Part shown: piece by piece, positions 16,654 through 25,247 of the stretch
Position numbering within the stretch: the stretch's first letter is position 1
Layout of the letters: every line of letters starts with the position of its first letter
From: Akkermansia muciniphila
GTDB taxonomy: Bacteria; Verrucomicrobiota; Verrucomicrobiia; Verrucomicrobiales; V1-33
Assembly (NCBI GenBank): GCA_943333275.1
Contig: CALQSQ010000047.1
Coordinates: 1-43,203 of the forward strand
Direction of reading: 5' to 3'
Length of the DNA: 43,203 nucleotides
Position numbers and translations under genes: made by a program
The notes under the pieces: generated by a model
What the model saw: only the letters and a program-made list of their open reading frames with translations
Told to the model about the DNA's origin: nothing
Database searches by the model: none

Positions 16654-17971
16654 CGCTTGGTTCCCTTTCACATACCAAGGCCGCGGATCGTTTGGAGGCT
16701 CCGCGGTGCGGCGTCAGTGCTGCGAGTCCGCGCTGCGCGGCGGCGCGGGCTTCGGATGGGGCGCGCAGCGTTTGGACGAGGGCCGACTCCAGGGCTCCGG
16801 CATCGGGCACCTGGCGCAGGCCATCGGCATCCAGCAATAGTTTCATGAGCGATGGAAAATTGCTCATCTCCGGGCCGGTGATGACCGGAGTGCCGGCGGC
16901 CAGAGCCTCGACGGGATTCTGTCCTCCCTTGGCGAAAAAGCTTTTTCCAATCACGACCACGTCCGGCAACTGTTGCCAGTCGCGCAATTCACCTGTGGTA
17001 TCCACGATCAGAATGTCCGCCGGTCCGACTGGCATGGTGGAGCGCAGAGCCACCTGCAGGCCCAGCGATTCCATTTCAGCCTGCACGGCCTTGGAACGTT
17101 CGACGTGACGGGGCACCAGAATGAGCTTCAGCAGCGGGAAATCCGCACGCAATTTCAGAAGCAATCTGCCTAGCATCGATTCTTCCTCTGGAAAGGTGCT
17201 GGCTCCCATAATCAGTTGGGTGCCGGGATCGCTCCAGAGTGTCCGCACGATTCCCCTGAATTCCTCAGCACGACCGGGCTTGGCTGCGGGCTCGTCGTAT
17301 TTCACACTGCCGGTGAGGACGAGGGCGTTTTCCTTTGCTCCGATCTCCCGCCAGAGTTGCATGCTTTCAGGAAATTGCACCAGCACACGATCCAGCAGGG
17401 AAAAGACCGGCTGCACCCACCATTTCGCCTTGGCATAGCGCCGTGCGGATCGAGGGGAAAGGCGAGCATTGGCTAGCACGAGCCGGACTCCGCGCCGCTT
17501 GGCAAGGCAGGCCAAATTCGGCCAGACCTCGGCTTCCACAAAAACGAGTACCCGGGGCCGCACCAACTTGAGCACCCGACCAACGATGGGAAGGAAATCG
17601 ACGGGTGAATAAATAACCGTGACCTGATCCGGGGCATCCTTCACCGCGACGGCGTGGCCAGTGGAGGTCGTGGTCGATAGCACGATGCGCCGCTCCGGTT
17701 CCAATCGCAGGATTTCCTTAATCAACTTCCGTGCGACCCCTACCTCACCCACGCTGACCGCATGGAGCCAGAAGGGGGCCTCACCTTCCGCGAGCCGCTG
17801 CCGCATTTCCTTAGAGAAAAATCCCAGCCGCTGCCAGAAATTCCGCCCATATCCCCCGCGCCGCCGCATTTTCCACAGTGAGCCCGGCAACAAAACCAGC
17901 AATCCCAGCGGCAGCAGCAGATTGTAAACGAGCAGCACGCAGCGACGGCGCCAGAAATAAGGATCGAGCAT
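16640..17971 (-). CDS. waaA: 3-deoxy-D-manno-octulosonate (Kdo) transferase
   Basis: A 443-aa inner-membrane-anchored transferase that adds Kdo from CMP-Kdo to lipid IVA, starting the LPS inner core. It begins with a hydrophobic N-terminal helix (residues 11-30), then WLHAVSVGEVGVA, whose Glu76 matches the catalytic Glu of KdtA. Later motifs are VEAEVWPNL, LANARLS, GSVKYD, GASTFPEEE, LVPRHVER and GGQNPVEALAAGTPVITGP. ATG 17971 is taken because it starts the conserved part; the frame extends upstream to 18037. It lies about 100 nt downstream of the sulfotransferase gene on the same strand and overlaps the pseudouridine synthase gene by 14 nt. Confidence 0.93.
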   Translation of the reverse strand: MLDPYFWRRRCVLLVYNLLLPLGLLVLLPGSLWKMRRRGGYGRNFWQRLGFFSKEMRQRLAEGEAPFWLHAVSVGEVGVARKLIKEILRLEPERRIVLSTTTSTGHAVAVKDAPDQVTVIYSPVDFLPIVGRVLKLVRPRVLVFVEAEVWPNLACLAKRRGVRLVLANARLSPRSARRYAKAKWWVQPVFSLLDRVLVQFPESMQLWREIGAKENALVLTGSVKYDEPAAKPGRAEEFRGIVRTLWSDPGTQLIMGASTFPEEESMLGRLLLKLRADFPLLKLILVPRHVERSKAVQAEMESLGLQVALRSTMPVGPADILIVDTTGELRDWQQLPDVVVIGKSFFAKGGQNPVEALAAGTPVITGPEMSNFPSLMKLLLDADGLRQVPDAGALESALVQTLRAPSEARAAAQRGLAALTPHRGASKRSAALVCEREPSDAGQ

Positions 17972-18075
17972 GAAGGGGAAAGGAACGGATGAAAAGGTAG
18001 TCTGGCAGCGTCTCGCCCCAGATCCGTCGATATTCAAGCATCAAGCATCCGGAATTGGCAAGCGCCCTTCCCGGA

Positions 18076-19017
18076 TCAGGATTTCCTCCAACCGAGTCTT
18101 TCCCAGAGTGATTTTTTCCGGGGTGGAGTCCGAACTTGTTTTTCCTTGTACTGCCGCAGGGATTCGGCCGTTTTGCGCTCCCGCTCCTGGAGTTTTTCCA
18201 ATTTGCGTTTGGAGTCGCGGACCTTTTCGTGCAGTTCATCCACCTGCAGCGCGTCTCGACTGGCCTTGCGGATGAGTCGTTGAAATGTTTCCTGGTCCTC
18301 AGCACCCATCGTGGCCCAGGGTCTCTGCCGTTCGGCGGCATCCATATAGCCGAGTTCCGTCATGAGGTCGCCATGGAGAATGCGGAAAGTGTCGTCTGCC
18401 AGATCTGTCCAGCCATCCGGGCGCTCCCAGCTGGTTTTCCCCTCGCGATAGAATTGGCCGGCCTTCTGCTGCAAAATGGCAAAGGGGTTGTCCCAGGATT
18501 TGGGTTCGCCCTGAAAATGGATGAACCGGGCAATCTCCCTGACTTGTTCGCTGCTCGCATGCACCAAGTCCTCAAATCGAACGATGAGCCGTCGGCCCTG
18601 CGGGTTCTGGGTCCACGCTTGGTAGTGGGTGGTCCAGTTTCCGTATTTTTGATATCCGAGAATGATGTCCGGCAGAGCGACGTCGGGAAGATGCGGATAT
18701 TTCCGATGGAAATCGAGGTAACTCCAGCAGGCGAGACGACCATCACGCACCACATAAATCGCCGGCTGGTCATCGATCGGTGGGTGGTGCGTTTTGACGA
18801 GAAATAATCGGTCTGAGTCCCTTGCCATTTTGTAGAAATCCGGCCAGTCCATGGGGGGATCCGTGAACAGTCCGCCGACATATTCATTGGTGACCGGTTG
18901 GTGGTCACCCAGGCTGAGTAACTCGCTGTCGTAGCATCCGACGCCCATGGTCCGATGGATCAAGGTTCGCAACAGCGTGTTGCCGGATCGGGGGAAGGAG
19001 GCAAGCCAGAGAATCAT
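18076..19017 (-). CDS. Sulfotransferase with C-terminal coiled coil
   Basis: A 313-aa PAPS-dependent sulfotransferase. The 5'-phosphosulfate loop is SFPRSGNTLLR at residues 7-17 and the 3'-phosphate segment is VVRDGRLACWSYLDF. The HGDLMTELGYMD and WERPDGW blocks fit the cytosolic-type Sulfotransfer_1 fold. After about residue 240 comes a Lys/Glu/Arg-rich helical tail (EKVRDSKRKLEKLQERERK) likely to form a coiled coil. The acceptor is unknown, but the location just upstream of waaA and divergent from lpxC-fabZ suggests an envelope glycan or lipid. No signal peptide. The start ATG at 19017 directly begins the catalytic fold (MILWLASFPRSG). Confidence 0.88.
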   Translation of the reverse strand: MILWLASFPRSGNTLLRTLIHRTMGVGCYDSELLSLGDHQPVTNEYVGGLFTDPPMDWPDFYKMARDSDRLFLVKTHHPPIDDQPAIYVVRDGRLACWSYLDFHRKYPHLPDVALPDIILGYQKYGNWTTHYQAWTQNPQGRRLIVRFEDLVHASSEQVREIARFIHFQGEPKSWDNPFAILQQKAGQFYREGKTSWERPDGWTDLADDTFRILHGDLMTELGYMDAAERQRPWATMGAEDQETFQRLIRKASRDALQVDELHEKVRDSKRKLEKLQERERKTAESLRQYKEKQVRTPPRKKSLWERLGWRKS

Positions 19018-19068
19018 GGGTAAGGGGATGCCCGACTAGCGCGAACCTCGGCATCTTGTCTAGTGGAT

Positions 19069-19100
19069 TCCCCGGGAGGGTGGGAATCCCGGGGATTTTT
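19069..19100 (+). terminator. Terminator-like hairpin before lpxC-fabZ
   Basis: TCCCCGGGA (19069-19077) pairs with TCCCGGGGA (19087-19095) across a 9-nt loop, and five T residues follow (19096-19100). It points rightward but lies in the divergent spacer, upstream of lpxC. It could block antisense transcription from the sulfotransferase side or act as an attenuator in a long lpxC leader. Confidence 0.45.
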
Positions 19101-19203
19101 GCGGAAATTGGACTCTTGACCCCCCGCCGCTCTAGTTTTAAGGACGATGCTCCCCCGATGCCGGACCTTCCGTGCGGTGGCCCGGGGATCCGATCTTTTC
19201 ATT

Positions 19204-20511
19204 ATGGAATACCAACATACCCTGGCCAAATCTGCCAGCCTTGCCGGAACCTCGCTGCATACCGGCGAGAAAGTCACGCTGACCATGCGGCCAGCGCCCA
19301 TCAATCATGGCTTCAAGTTCCGCCGTACCGATCTCGAAGACCAACCCTTCATTGATGCCGATGTCGCGAAGGTGCTGATGGTTGAGCGCGCCACCACGCT
19401 TTCGGAAGGCAGTGTGAAGGTTTACACTGTCGAACACGTTCTCTCCGCCCTCACCGGCATGGGAGTGGACAATGCGATTATTGAAATGGACGCCAATGAG
19501 CCGCCGATCGGTGACGGGAGTTCGCTGCCGTATGTGGAGTGCATCAAAAAGGCCGGCATCGTGGCCCAGGAGGCTCCGAGGAAGATTTTTGAAGTCCGCG
19601 AGCCCATTCACCTGGAGACGTCCGGCGGTAGTATCATCACCATCGTTCCCGACAAGAAATTCCGCATCTCCTGCACCCAAGTGGGTCCGGAAGGCCGCAT
19701 GACGCAATTCTTCTCCACGGAGATCAATCCGGCCACGTATGAAAAGGAAATTGCTCCAGCCCGGACCTTTGTTTTTTACGAGGACGTGAAGCCTCTGTTG
19801 GACAAGGGCCTGATCAAGGGGGGCAGTCTGGAGAATGCCGTCGTGATCCGCGACGAAAGTGTCATGAGCAAGGAACCCATGCGCTTCAAGGAGGAGTTCG
19901 CCCGCCACAAGATTCTCGATATCATCGGCGACCTCATGCTCAGCGGCAAGCGCATCATGGGCCACGTCATTGCTGTGAAGCCCGGGCATTCCCCGAACAC
20001 TGAGATGGCCAAGAAACTCAAGGCCGCCTACACCCAGATGCGTTCGATGGTCCCCACCGTCAACATTCCCAGTGGCGAGGCCGTCATGGACATCAACGAG
20101 GTGATGAAAGTCCTGCCGCACCGGTATCCTTTCCTGCTGGTGGATCGCATCGTTGGATTCGAGGGCGAGAACAAGTGCACTGGCGTGAAAAACGTCACCA
20201 TCAACGAGCCCTTTTTCCAAGGCCATTTTCCCGGTCATCCGGTGATGCCCGGCGTGCTGCAAGTGGAAGCGATGGCACAGGTCGCCAGTATCCTGATGCT
20301 CCGCCGCCCGGAGAACCAGGGCAAGATCGGCTACTTCATGAGTGCGGATAAGGTGAAATTCCGCCGCCCGGTGATTCCGGGGGACGTGCTCTTCATCGAG
20401 GCCGAGATCACCAAAGTCAGGAGAAACATTGGCTGTGCTGATTGCCGCTGCATCGTCAACGGGGAGACTGTTTCCGAAGGGGATCTGACGTTTACCCTCA
20501 TCGATGCCTAG
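19204..20511 (+). CDS. lpxC/fabZ: Fused LpxC deacetylase and FabZ dehydratase
   Basis: A 435-aa bifunctional protein. Residues 1-285 are LpxC, the Zn-dependent UDP-3-O-acyl-GlcNAc deacetylase that commits to lipid A; the metal ligands are visible as His78 (VEHVL), His235 and Asp239 (HKILD), with a catalytic His262 in KPGHS. From about residue 295 follows FabZ, (3R)-hydroxyacyl-ACP dehydratase, with LPHRYPFLLVDRI and GHFPGHPVMPGVLQVEAMAQ carrying His341 and Glu355. The fusion joins the enzymes that compete for the same hydroxyacyl chain. It is known in Bacteroidetes and other groups. The ATG at 19204 begins the LpxC fold. lpxA overlaps its end by 8 nt. Confidence 0.95.
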   Translation: MEYQHTLAKSASLAGTSLHTGEKVTLTMRPAPINHGFKFRRTDLEDQPFIDADVAKVLMVERATTLSEGSVKVYTVEHVLSALTGMGVDNAIIEMDANEPPIGDGSSLPYVECIKKAGIVAQEAPRKIFEVREPIHLETSGGSIITIVPDKKFRISCTQVGPEGRMTQFFSTEINPATYEKEIAPARTFVFYEDVKPLLDKGLIKGGSLENAVVIRDESVMSKEPMRFKEEFARHKILDIIGDLMLSGKRIMGHVIAVKPGHSPNTEMAKKLKAAYTQMRSMVPTVNIPSGEAVMDINEVMKVLPHRYPFLLVDRIVGFEGENKCTGVKNVTINEPFFQGHFPGHPVMPGVLQVEAMAQVASILMLRRPENQGKIGYFMSADKVKFRRPVIPGDVLFIEAEITKVRRNIGCADCRCIVNGETVSEGDLTFTLIDA

Positions 20512-21277
20512 TCTGATGATTCACCCGACGGCCATCATTTCACCCAGGGCGCAGATCGCCTCCGATGCTGAGATCGGTCCCTTCTGCGTCATTCGCGACG
20601 GCGTGGAACTCGGCGCAGGATGCAAACTGGAAAGCCACGTCACGCTCGCCGGACCCACGAAGGTTGGCGCGCGGAATCATTTCCACGCGTATTGCTCGAT
20701 CGGCGCGCAGAGCCAGGATCTGAAGTATCATGCCGAGCCCACGTATTGTGAAATTGGCGAGGACAATACCTTTCGCGAATTCTGTTCCGTCAACCGCGGC
20801 ACCCTGCCGGGCACGGTTACCAAGATCGGCAGCCACAATCATTTCCTTAGCTACGTCCACATCGCGCATGATTGCGTGGTGGGGAATCACGTCATTTTCT
20901 CCAACAACGGAACGCTCGCCGGGCATGTGCTGGTGGAGGATCACGTGATCCTGGGCGGCTTCACCGCCGTTCATCAATTCTGCCGTCTGGGCCGTCATTG
21001 CATCACCGGCGGCTGCACCAAAGTGGTCCAGGACGTGGCCCCCTACATGCTGGTGGATGGAAATCCCGCCAAGGCCCGGGGGCTCAATCTGGTGGGCTTG
21101 CAGCGGCATGGATTTTCCGAGGAGGAGATCCGCGCCCTCAAACACGCCTACAAGACGGTTTACATGCGCAAACTCAACCGCGCGCAGGCCGTCGCCGAAC
21201 TTGAATCCAGCGCCACGGATGCTTCCGTGCTCCATCTCGCGGCCTTCATCAAGGAGAGCCAGCGTGGTGTCACCTAA
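20504..21277 (+). CDS. lpxA: UDP-N-acetylglucosamine acyltransferase
   Basis: A 257-aa left-handed beta-helix acyltransferase that puts the 3-hydroxyacyl chain from ACP onto UDP-GlcNAc, the first step of lipid A synthesis. It shows hexapeptide repeats from IHPTAIISPRAQI on, IGAQSQDLKY, and YVHIAHDCVVGNH with His122 matching catalytic His125 of E. coli. The C-terminal helical part (GFSEEEIRALKHAYKTVY) is normal. ATG 20504 overlaps the lpxC-fabZ stop by 8 nt; the ATG at 20516, 4 nt after that stop, gives the textbook N-terminus and is equally plausible. Either way translation is coupled. Confidence 0.95.
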   Translation: MPSLMIHPTAIISPRAQIASDAEIGPFCVIRDGVELGAGCKLESHVTLAGPTKVGARNHFHAYCSIGAQSQDLKYHAEPTYCEIGEDNTFREFCSVNRGTLPGTVTKIGSHNHFLSYVHIAHDCVVGNHVIFSNNGTLAGHVLVEDHVILGGFTAVHQFCRLGRHCITGGCTKVVQDVAPYMLVDGNPAKARGLNLVGLQRHGFSEEEIRALKHAYKTVYMRKLNRAQAVAELESSATDASVLHLAAFIKESQRGVT

Positions 21278-21298
21278 CCATTTCAACTACGATCCATC

Positions 21299-22183
21299 AT
21301 GAAAACCAAAGGCATCATTCTCGCAGGCGGCGCTGGCACTCGTCTCGATCCTCTCACGCGCATCGCCTGCAAGCAACTGCTTCCCATCTACGACAAGCCG
21401 ATGATTTATTATCCGCTCGCCACCCTAATGCTGGGGGGGATTCGCGAAGTGCTCATCATTTCCACGCCCAAGGACCTTCCAATGTTTGAAGCGCTGTTGG
21501 GTAATGGAAAAAACCTTGGCATCCGCTTGGAATACCGCGTTCAGCCTGAGCCCAAGGGCATCGCGCAGGCCTTTCTAGTCGGGGAATCCTTCGTTGGAAA
21601 TGACGGTGCTACGTTGATTTTGGGCGATAATTTGTTCTACGGGAAACTCGACTTCTTCCGCTCCGCGCTCGCCCAGGAATCCGGGGCCTGCGTTTTTGGT
21701 TATCATGTCCGCGATCCCGAGCGGTTTGGCGTGGTGGAATTTGATGCGCAGCATCGCGTCCTGAGCATTGAAGAAAAGCCCACCCAGCCCAAGAGCAGCT
21801 ATGCCGTTCCCGGTCTCTACGTTTATGACAACACGGTCGTGGATCGCGTCAAAGCCCAGCAGCCCTCCGAGCGCGGCGAGTTGGAAATCACCGATCTCAA
21901 CAACAGTTACCTCAAGGACGGCCAGCTTCAGGTGCGACTGCTCGGACGAGGCATTGCCTGGCTGGACACCGGCACGCCAGCGAGCATGCTCGAGGCCGGA
22001 AATTACATCGCCACGGTCGAACGCCAGCAGAGTCTGAAAATCGCCTGTCTGGAGGAGGTCGCATTCAATCGCGGCTTCATCGACGAGTCCCAACTCGAAG
22101 CCGCCATCGCCGGCCATCGCAATCCGGACTATCGCGACTACCTCCAAACCGTCCTCAACGAAAAGCGCCACGGTCGCGTTTAG
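21299..22183 (+). CDS. rmlA: Glucose-1-phosphate thymidylyltransferase
   Basis: A 294-aa nucleotidyltransferase making dTDP-glucose, the first step to dTDP-rhamnose and related sugars. It has GIILAGGAGTRLDPLT, KQLLPIYDKPMIYYPL, LILGDNLFYG, VEFDAQHRVLSIEEKPTQPKS and GRGIAWLDTGTP, all characteristic of RmlA. Its length is normal. It begins 21 nt after lpxA on the same strand and probably shares the transcript. No rmlB, C or D is in the window, so the sugar pathway continues elsewhere. Confidence 0.95.
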   Translation: MKTKGIILAGGAGTRLDPLTRIACKQLLPIYDKPMIYYPLATLMLGGIREVLIISTPKDLPMFEALLGNGKNLGIRLEYRVQPEPKGIAQAFLVGESFVGNDGATLILGDNLFYGKLDFFRSALAQESGACVFGYHVRDPERFGVVEFDAQHRVLSIEEKPTQPKSSYAVPGLYVYDNTVVDRVKAQQPSERGELEITDLNNSYLKDGQLQVRLLGRGIAWLDTGTPASMLEAGNYIATVERQQSLKIACLEEVAFNRGFIDESQLEAAIAGHRNPDYRDYLQTVLNEKRHGRV

Positions 22184-22212
22184 AGGCTGGTGCGTGGAAC
22201 TGCCGTAACTCC

Positions 22213-22241
22213 TTGACCGGCGGCAAACCCGCTGGTTGAAT
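22213..22241 (+). promoter_or_regulatory. Possible sigma70-type promoter, leaderless
   Basis: TTGACC (22213-22218), a 17-nt spacer and TTGAAT (22236-22241, 4 of 6) lie directly before the ATG at 22248. Transcription would start at about the start codon itself. It would drive the secreted-protein operon that begins there. Confidence 0.4.
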
Positions 22242-22247
22242 CTGTCC

Positions 22248-24002
22248 ATGCAGCGGCTGGCGGTTTTTTTTCTTTCCCGATATCTCCGGCTTGGATTGCT
22301 GGTGGTAGCAGCGACGACCTGGGGGACGGTGCGCTCGGCGGAACTGCCCGCCTTCAATGAGGGAGCGGTGCAGGCGTGGTGGAAGGCGCTGCCGGCAGAT
22401 GCGGATTTCGTCAAGGAGAGTCAGGCCTGGCAGGCGAAATTGCGGGAGGCCCAGGATGCCTCAGGGGTTGAGCGCATTGGGACGATGCCGAATTTTCTGG
22501 GGTGGTTGGAAGTGGCCGGTTGGCTGGAATTGGCCGGGGCTCAGCCCGGGAGCTTCCTCGCTTCTCCGGATGGACGGGCCGCCTTTGCGAAGATCGGGGC
22601 TGATTCCGTGCTGCGGAAAATGTTTCTGGCGAATCTTTCCGCGTTCGACGACGCGCCCAAGGCCGCCGAAATCCTCTGTCACATTGTTCACGCGGAAGCC
22701 GCCGGATGCCGTGAGCTCCCTCAGCTCGCGGTTGCCATGGCACTCGTCTGGGATCAGCCATTTCCCGAAAATTGGCCGCATCCCTGGGTCAAACGTTCCG
22801 ACCTGCCGCTGGGTGATGCCGATCCCGTGAAGCGTTTCCATGCCTTTCTGCAGGTGCGGGATGGATTTGAAGTGAAACCCGGCGTGGTGCGAAAACTCGC
22901 CGTGGATCCAAAACGACTCACCGCCCGCGATCTGATGTTTGTGATCGATACACCTCTGGAACTAAAGGAACTGGCCTACATCCTGCAGATTCCACTTTCT
23001 GATCCCCGGCGGCTCAACGATCTCTTCAAACAGGTGCCCTACGACACACCACGCATGAGCCGCGATTCACTGCTGTGGCCGAATGGCATGTATCGGCTCA
23101 TTGATATAGGAACGAAGGGCGGCATCTGTGCAGACCAGGCTTACTTCGTGAGCATGGCGGGCAAGGCTCAGGGGATTCCCTCCATTATGCTGCAGGGGCA
23201 GGGCACCACGGGCGGACATGCGTGGGTGGGTTACATGGGATCGCCCGGGAAATGGTCGTTGGATGTGGCGAGGTATCGCGAGGGGAAATACACCAGTGGA
23301 GTCACCTGGGATCCGCAGACCTGGCGGCGCATTACCGACAGCCAGCTGGTTCTGCTCAATCGCGAACCCAACACCACCAACGCCGCATTGAAAGGACGGC
23401 TGCTGGCCCGCTGGGCGCTGATGAATAAATCGGCCGAGAACTATCCCCGCCTGCTGGGCATTGCCCGCGAAGCGTGGCCTCACAGTTTTGATGTCTGGCA
23501 ACTGCAGGCCGCCTGCCTGGAGGAACGCAAGCTGCCGCCGCCGTCAAGAAAGCTCTTTTGGGAAAACTGGGTGGCAGCCTTCAAGGATGATCCCGACATG
23601 CGATTCCAGGGCCAGTGCGCATTGTTGCGGCATTTTGAATCGCTGTCCGATGCCAAATCCGCCGATGCCCTGCGGACCCAGATTGTCACCGAAAACAAAC
23701 GCGCCCGCTTTGATCTGGCCAGCAGCCTGGCCGCCGCGCCCATTCTTGATCTGGGAGCCCAGGGGAAATGGCCCCAGGCCTGGAGTTCCTTTGAAAAATT
23801 TCTCCAGGAGACCAAGGGCCAGGCGGAAGGAAATCTCTTTTACAATCTCGTACAACCGTTCATCGAACAAGCGGCCCAGGCCGGCGAAAACGTCATCGCC
23901 GAAAACGCACTCAAGCTCGCCAAGCCCCGTTTCCAAATCGTTCCACTCAGCACGCTGGCGGTGGATTTCAAGGCGTTGGAAAACCTTCTGCAAAAGCAAT
24001 GA
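22248..24002 (+). CDS. Exported transglutaminase-like (cysteine peptidase fold) protein
   Basis: A 584-aa protein with a signal peptide (MQRLAVFFLSRYLRLGLLVVAATT..RSAELP). The central domain has the transglutaminase catalytic triad in order: GGICADQAYF (Cys294), GGHAWVGYM (His324) and WSLDVARYREGKY (Asp339). The N-terminal 230 residues and the C-terminal 220 or so are helical and unrecognised, the latter rich in Trp and perhaps TPR-like. It could be a protease, a protein crosslinker or an amidase acting in the periplasm. Start is ATG 22248 rather than TTG 22236. The next gene starts at 23999 inside its stop (ATGA), showing translational coupling. Confidence 0.8.
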   Translation: MQRLAVFFLSRYLRLGLLVVAATTWGTVRSAELPAFNEGAVQAWWKALPADADFVKESQAWQAKLREAQDASGVERIGTMPNFLGWLEVAGWLELAGAQPGSFLASPDGRAAFAKIGADSVLRKMFLANLSAFDDAPKAAEILCHIVHAEAAGCRELPQLAVAMALVWDQPFPENWPHPWVKRSDLPLGDADPVKRFHAFLQVRDGFEVKPGVVRKLAVDPKRLTARDLMFVIDTPLELKELAYILQIPLSDPRRLNDLFKQVPYDTPRMSRDSLLWPNGMYRLIDIGTKGGICADQAYFVSMAGKAQGIPSIMLQGQGTTGGHAWVGYMGSPGKWSLDVARYREGKYTSGVTWDPQTWRRITDSQLVLLNREPNTTNAALKGRLLARWALMNKSAENYPRLLGIAREAWPHSFDVWQLQAACLEERKLPPPSRKLFWENWVAAFKDDPDMRFQGQCALLRHFESLSDAKSADALRTQIVTENKRARFDLASSLAAAPILDLGAQGKWPQAWSSFEKFLQETKGQAEGNLFYNLVQPFIEQAAQAGENVIAENALKLAKPRFQIVPLSTLAVDFKALENLLQKQ

Positions 24003-24742
24003 CCCGTATCATGAATCGCCGATCCTTCCTGGGACTGACTGTGCCCGCTTGCCTAGGTTCCTGTTCGCCGAAAAAAACGCCACCAGCTCCACCAGCCAGT
24101 GACCCATTCCGACACTTTGAGATGAGGGGCAATTTTTCCAAACTCCAACTCCACTGGAAACGAGAGGATGGTTCTTTGTTCGGCACCCTCGCTGCGTTGC
24201 ACGACCATCTTTTGGCGGCCGGTGAAAAGCCGCTTTGCCTCATGAACGCTGGAATCTTTAATCCACAGCAGGAACCTCTGGGATGGCATGTCGAGCGTGG
24301 CAGGGAGTTGCGTCCACTCAACAGGGAGGCAGGGGAGGGGAACTTTTTTCTGATGCCCAATGGCGTGTTCGCCATTTCCGGCGATCAACTCTCAGCGAGC
24401 ATTCGCCCCACGCAGGAGCCTCAGGAGATGAACCCATTCCTAGCCACACAGTCCGGGCCATTGCTGCTGCACCGCGGGGCAATTCATCAGGCCTTCAAGC
24501 CGGAATCGCCGAACAAAAACATTCGCAATGGAGTGGGCATTCGTGAAGATGGATCGGTGGTGCTGGCCATTTCATCATCACCAGTGCGCCTCTACGATTT
24601 TGCCACTTACTTCAAGGATACCCAGCGCTGCACGGATGCCCTGTATTTGGATGGCACCATTTCCCGATGCTGGTTGAAGTCCGAGGGCAAGCCGCCGTCC
24701 GGTGATCAGCAGTTCGCAGGGATGCTCGCCGTTGTTGCTTGA
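23999..24742 (+). CDS. Phosphodiester-glycosidase (NAGPA-like) family lipoprotein
   Basis: A 247-aa protein with a twin-arginine-like lipoprotein signal (MNRRSFLGLTVPACLGSC), lipid anchored after the lipobox CLGSC. The body matches the bacterial branch of the N-acetylglucosamine-1-phosphodiester alpha-N-acetylglucosaminidase (NAGPA, PF09992) fold: CLMNAGIFNPQQEPLG, GNFFLMPNGVFAI, ATQSGPLL, IRNGVGI..DGSVVLAIS and DALYLDGTISRCW. The substrate is unknown; the family cleaves GlcNAc-phosphodiester linkages, which suggests a role on cell-wall or glycan phosphodiesters. It overlaps the upstream gene by 4 nt. Confidence 0.8.
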   Translation: MTRIMNRRSFLGLTVPACLGSCSPKKTPPAPPASDPFRHFEMRGNFSKLQLHWKREDGSLFGTLAALHDHLLAAGEKPLCLMNAGIFNPQQEPLGWHVERGRELRPLNREAGEGNFFLMPNGVFAISGDQLSASIRPTQEPQEMNPFLATQSGPLLLHRGAIHQAFKPESPNKNIRNGVGIREDGSVVLAISSSPVRLYDFATYFKDTQRCTDALYLDGTISRCWLKSEGKPPSGDQQFAGMLAVVA

Positions 24743-24818
24743 GTGTTGGAAAATTCTTGGAAGGAGTCCGGAATTGGGGGGTAGCGGAATCCACGATTTG
24801 ACCTTATCCTGGAGGCGA

Positions 24819-25247
24819 ATGAATGTTTTGAATCTTTTGTTGCGGTTGACCTTTGGCGGTTTTTTTATCTACGCTGCTGGGACTAAATTGTTCAACTCTC
24901 TGGGTCTCGTGAGCTTCACGGATGATATCCGGACTTTTCACATTCTCCCAGACCCGTGGGTGGGATGGCTGGCCATGACGCTGCCTTGGTTTGAAATTAT
25001 CTGCGGGGTCGCCGTGATCGTTGGACCTTTAAAAAAAGGGGCCTTGGTTCTATTGAACCTATCTCTGCTGGTGTTTCTAGGGGCACTGATTTCCGCCTGG
25101 GTGCGCGGCCTGGATATCTCCTGCGGCTGCTTTGGCCACTCGGATGAGCATGCTTCCGTCCAGGAAATGATCCTGCGGGATCTGGGATTGCTGGCGGTGG
25201 GAGGCTGGCTGCTTGCAAGTTCCCGCATTCGACGTGAGAAGCGGTGA
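24819..25247 (+). CDS. MauE/DoxX-family membrane protein
   Basis: A 142-aa inner-membrane protein with four hydrophobic segments (LLLRLTFGGFFIYAAGTKLF, WLAMTLPWFEIICGVAVIV, ALVLLNLSLLVFLGALISAW and LGLLAVGGWLLASS). Between segments 3 and 4 it has DISCGCFG, the conserved CxC of the MauE/DoxX redox-associated branch, thought to support disulfide or redox processes for exported proteins. ATG 24819 is preceded by GGAGG at 24811-24815, one of the few good Shine-Dalgarno sites here, though only 3 nt away. Its stop overlaps the start of the next gene (TGATG). Confidence 0.82.
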   Translation: MNVLNLLLRLTFGGFFIYAAGTKLFNSLGLVSFTDDIRTFHILPDPWVGWLAMTLPWFEIICGVAVIVGPLKKGALVLLNLSLLVFLGALISAWVRGLDISCGCFGHSDEHASVQEMILRDLGLLAVGGWLLASSRIRREKR

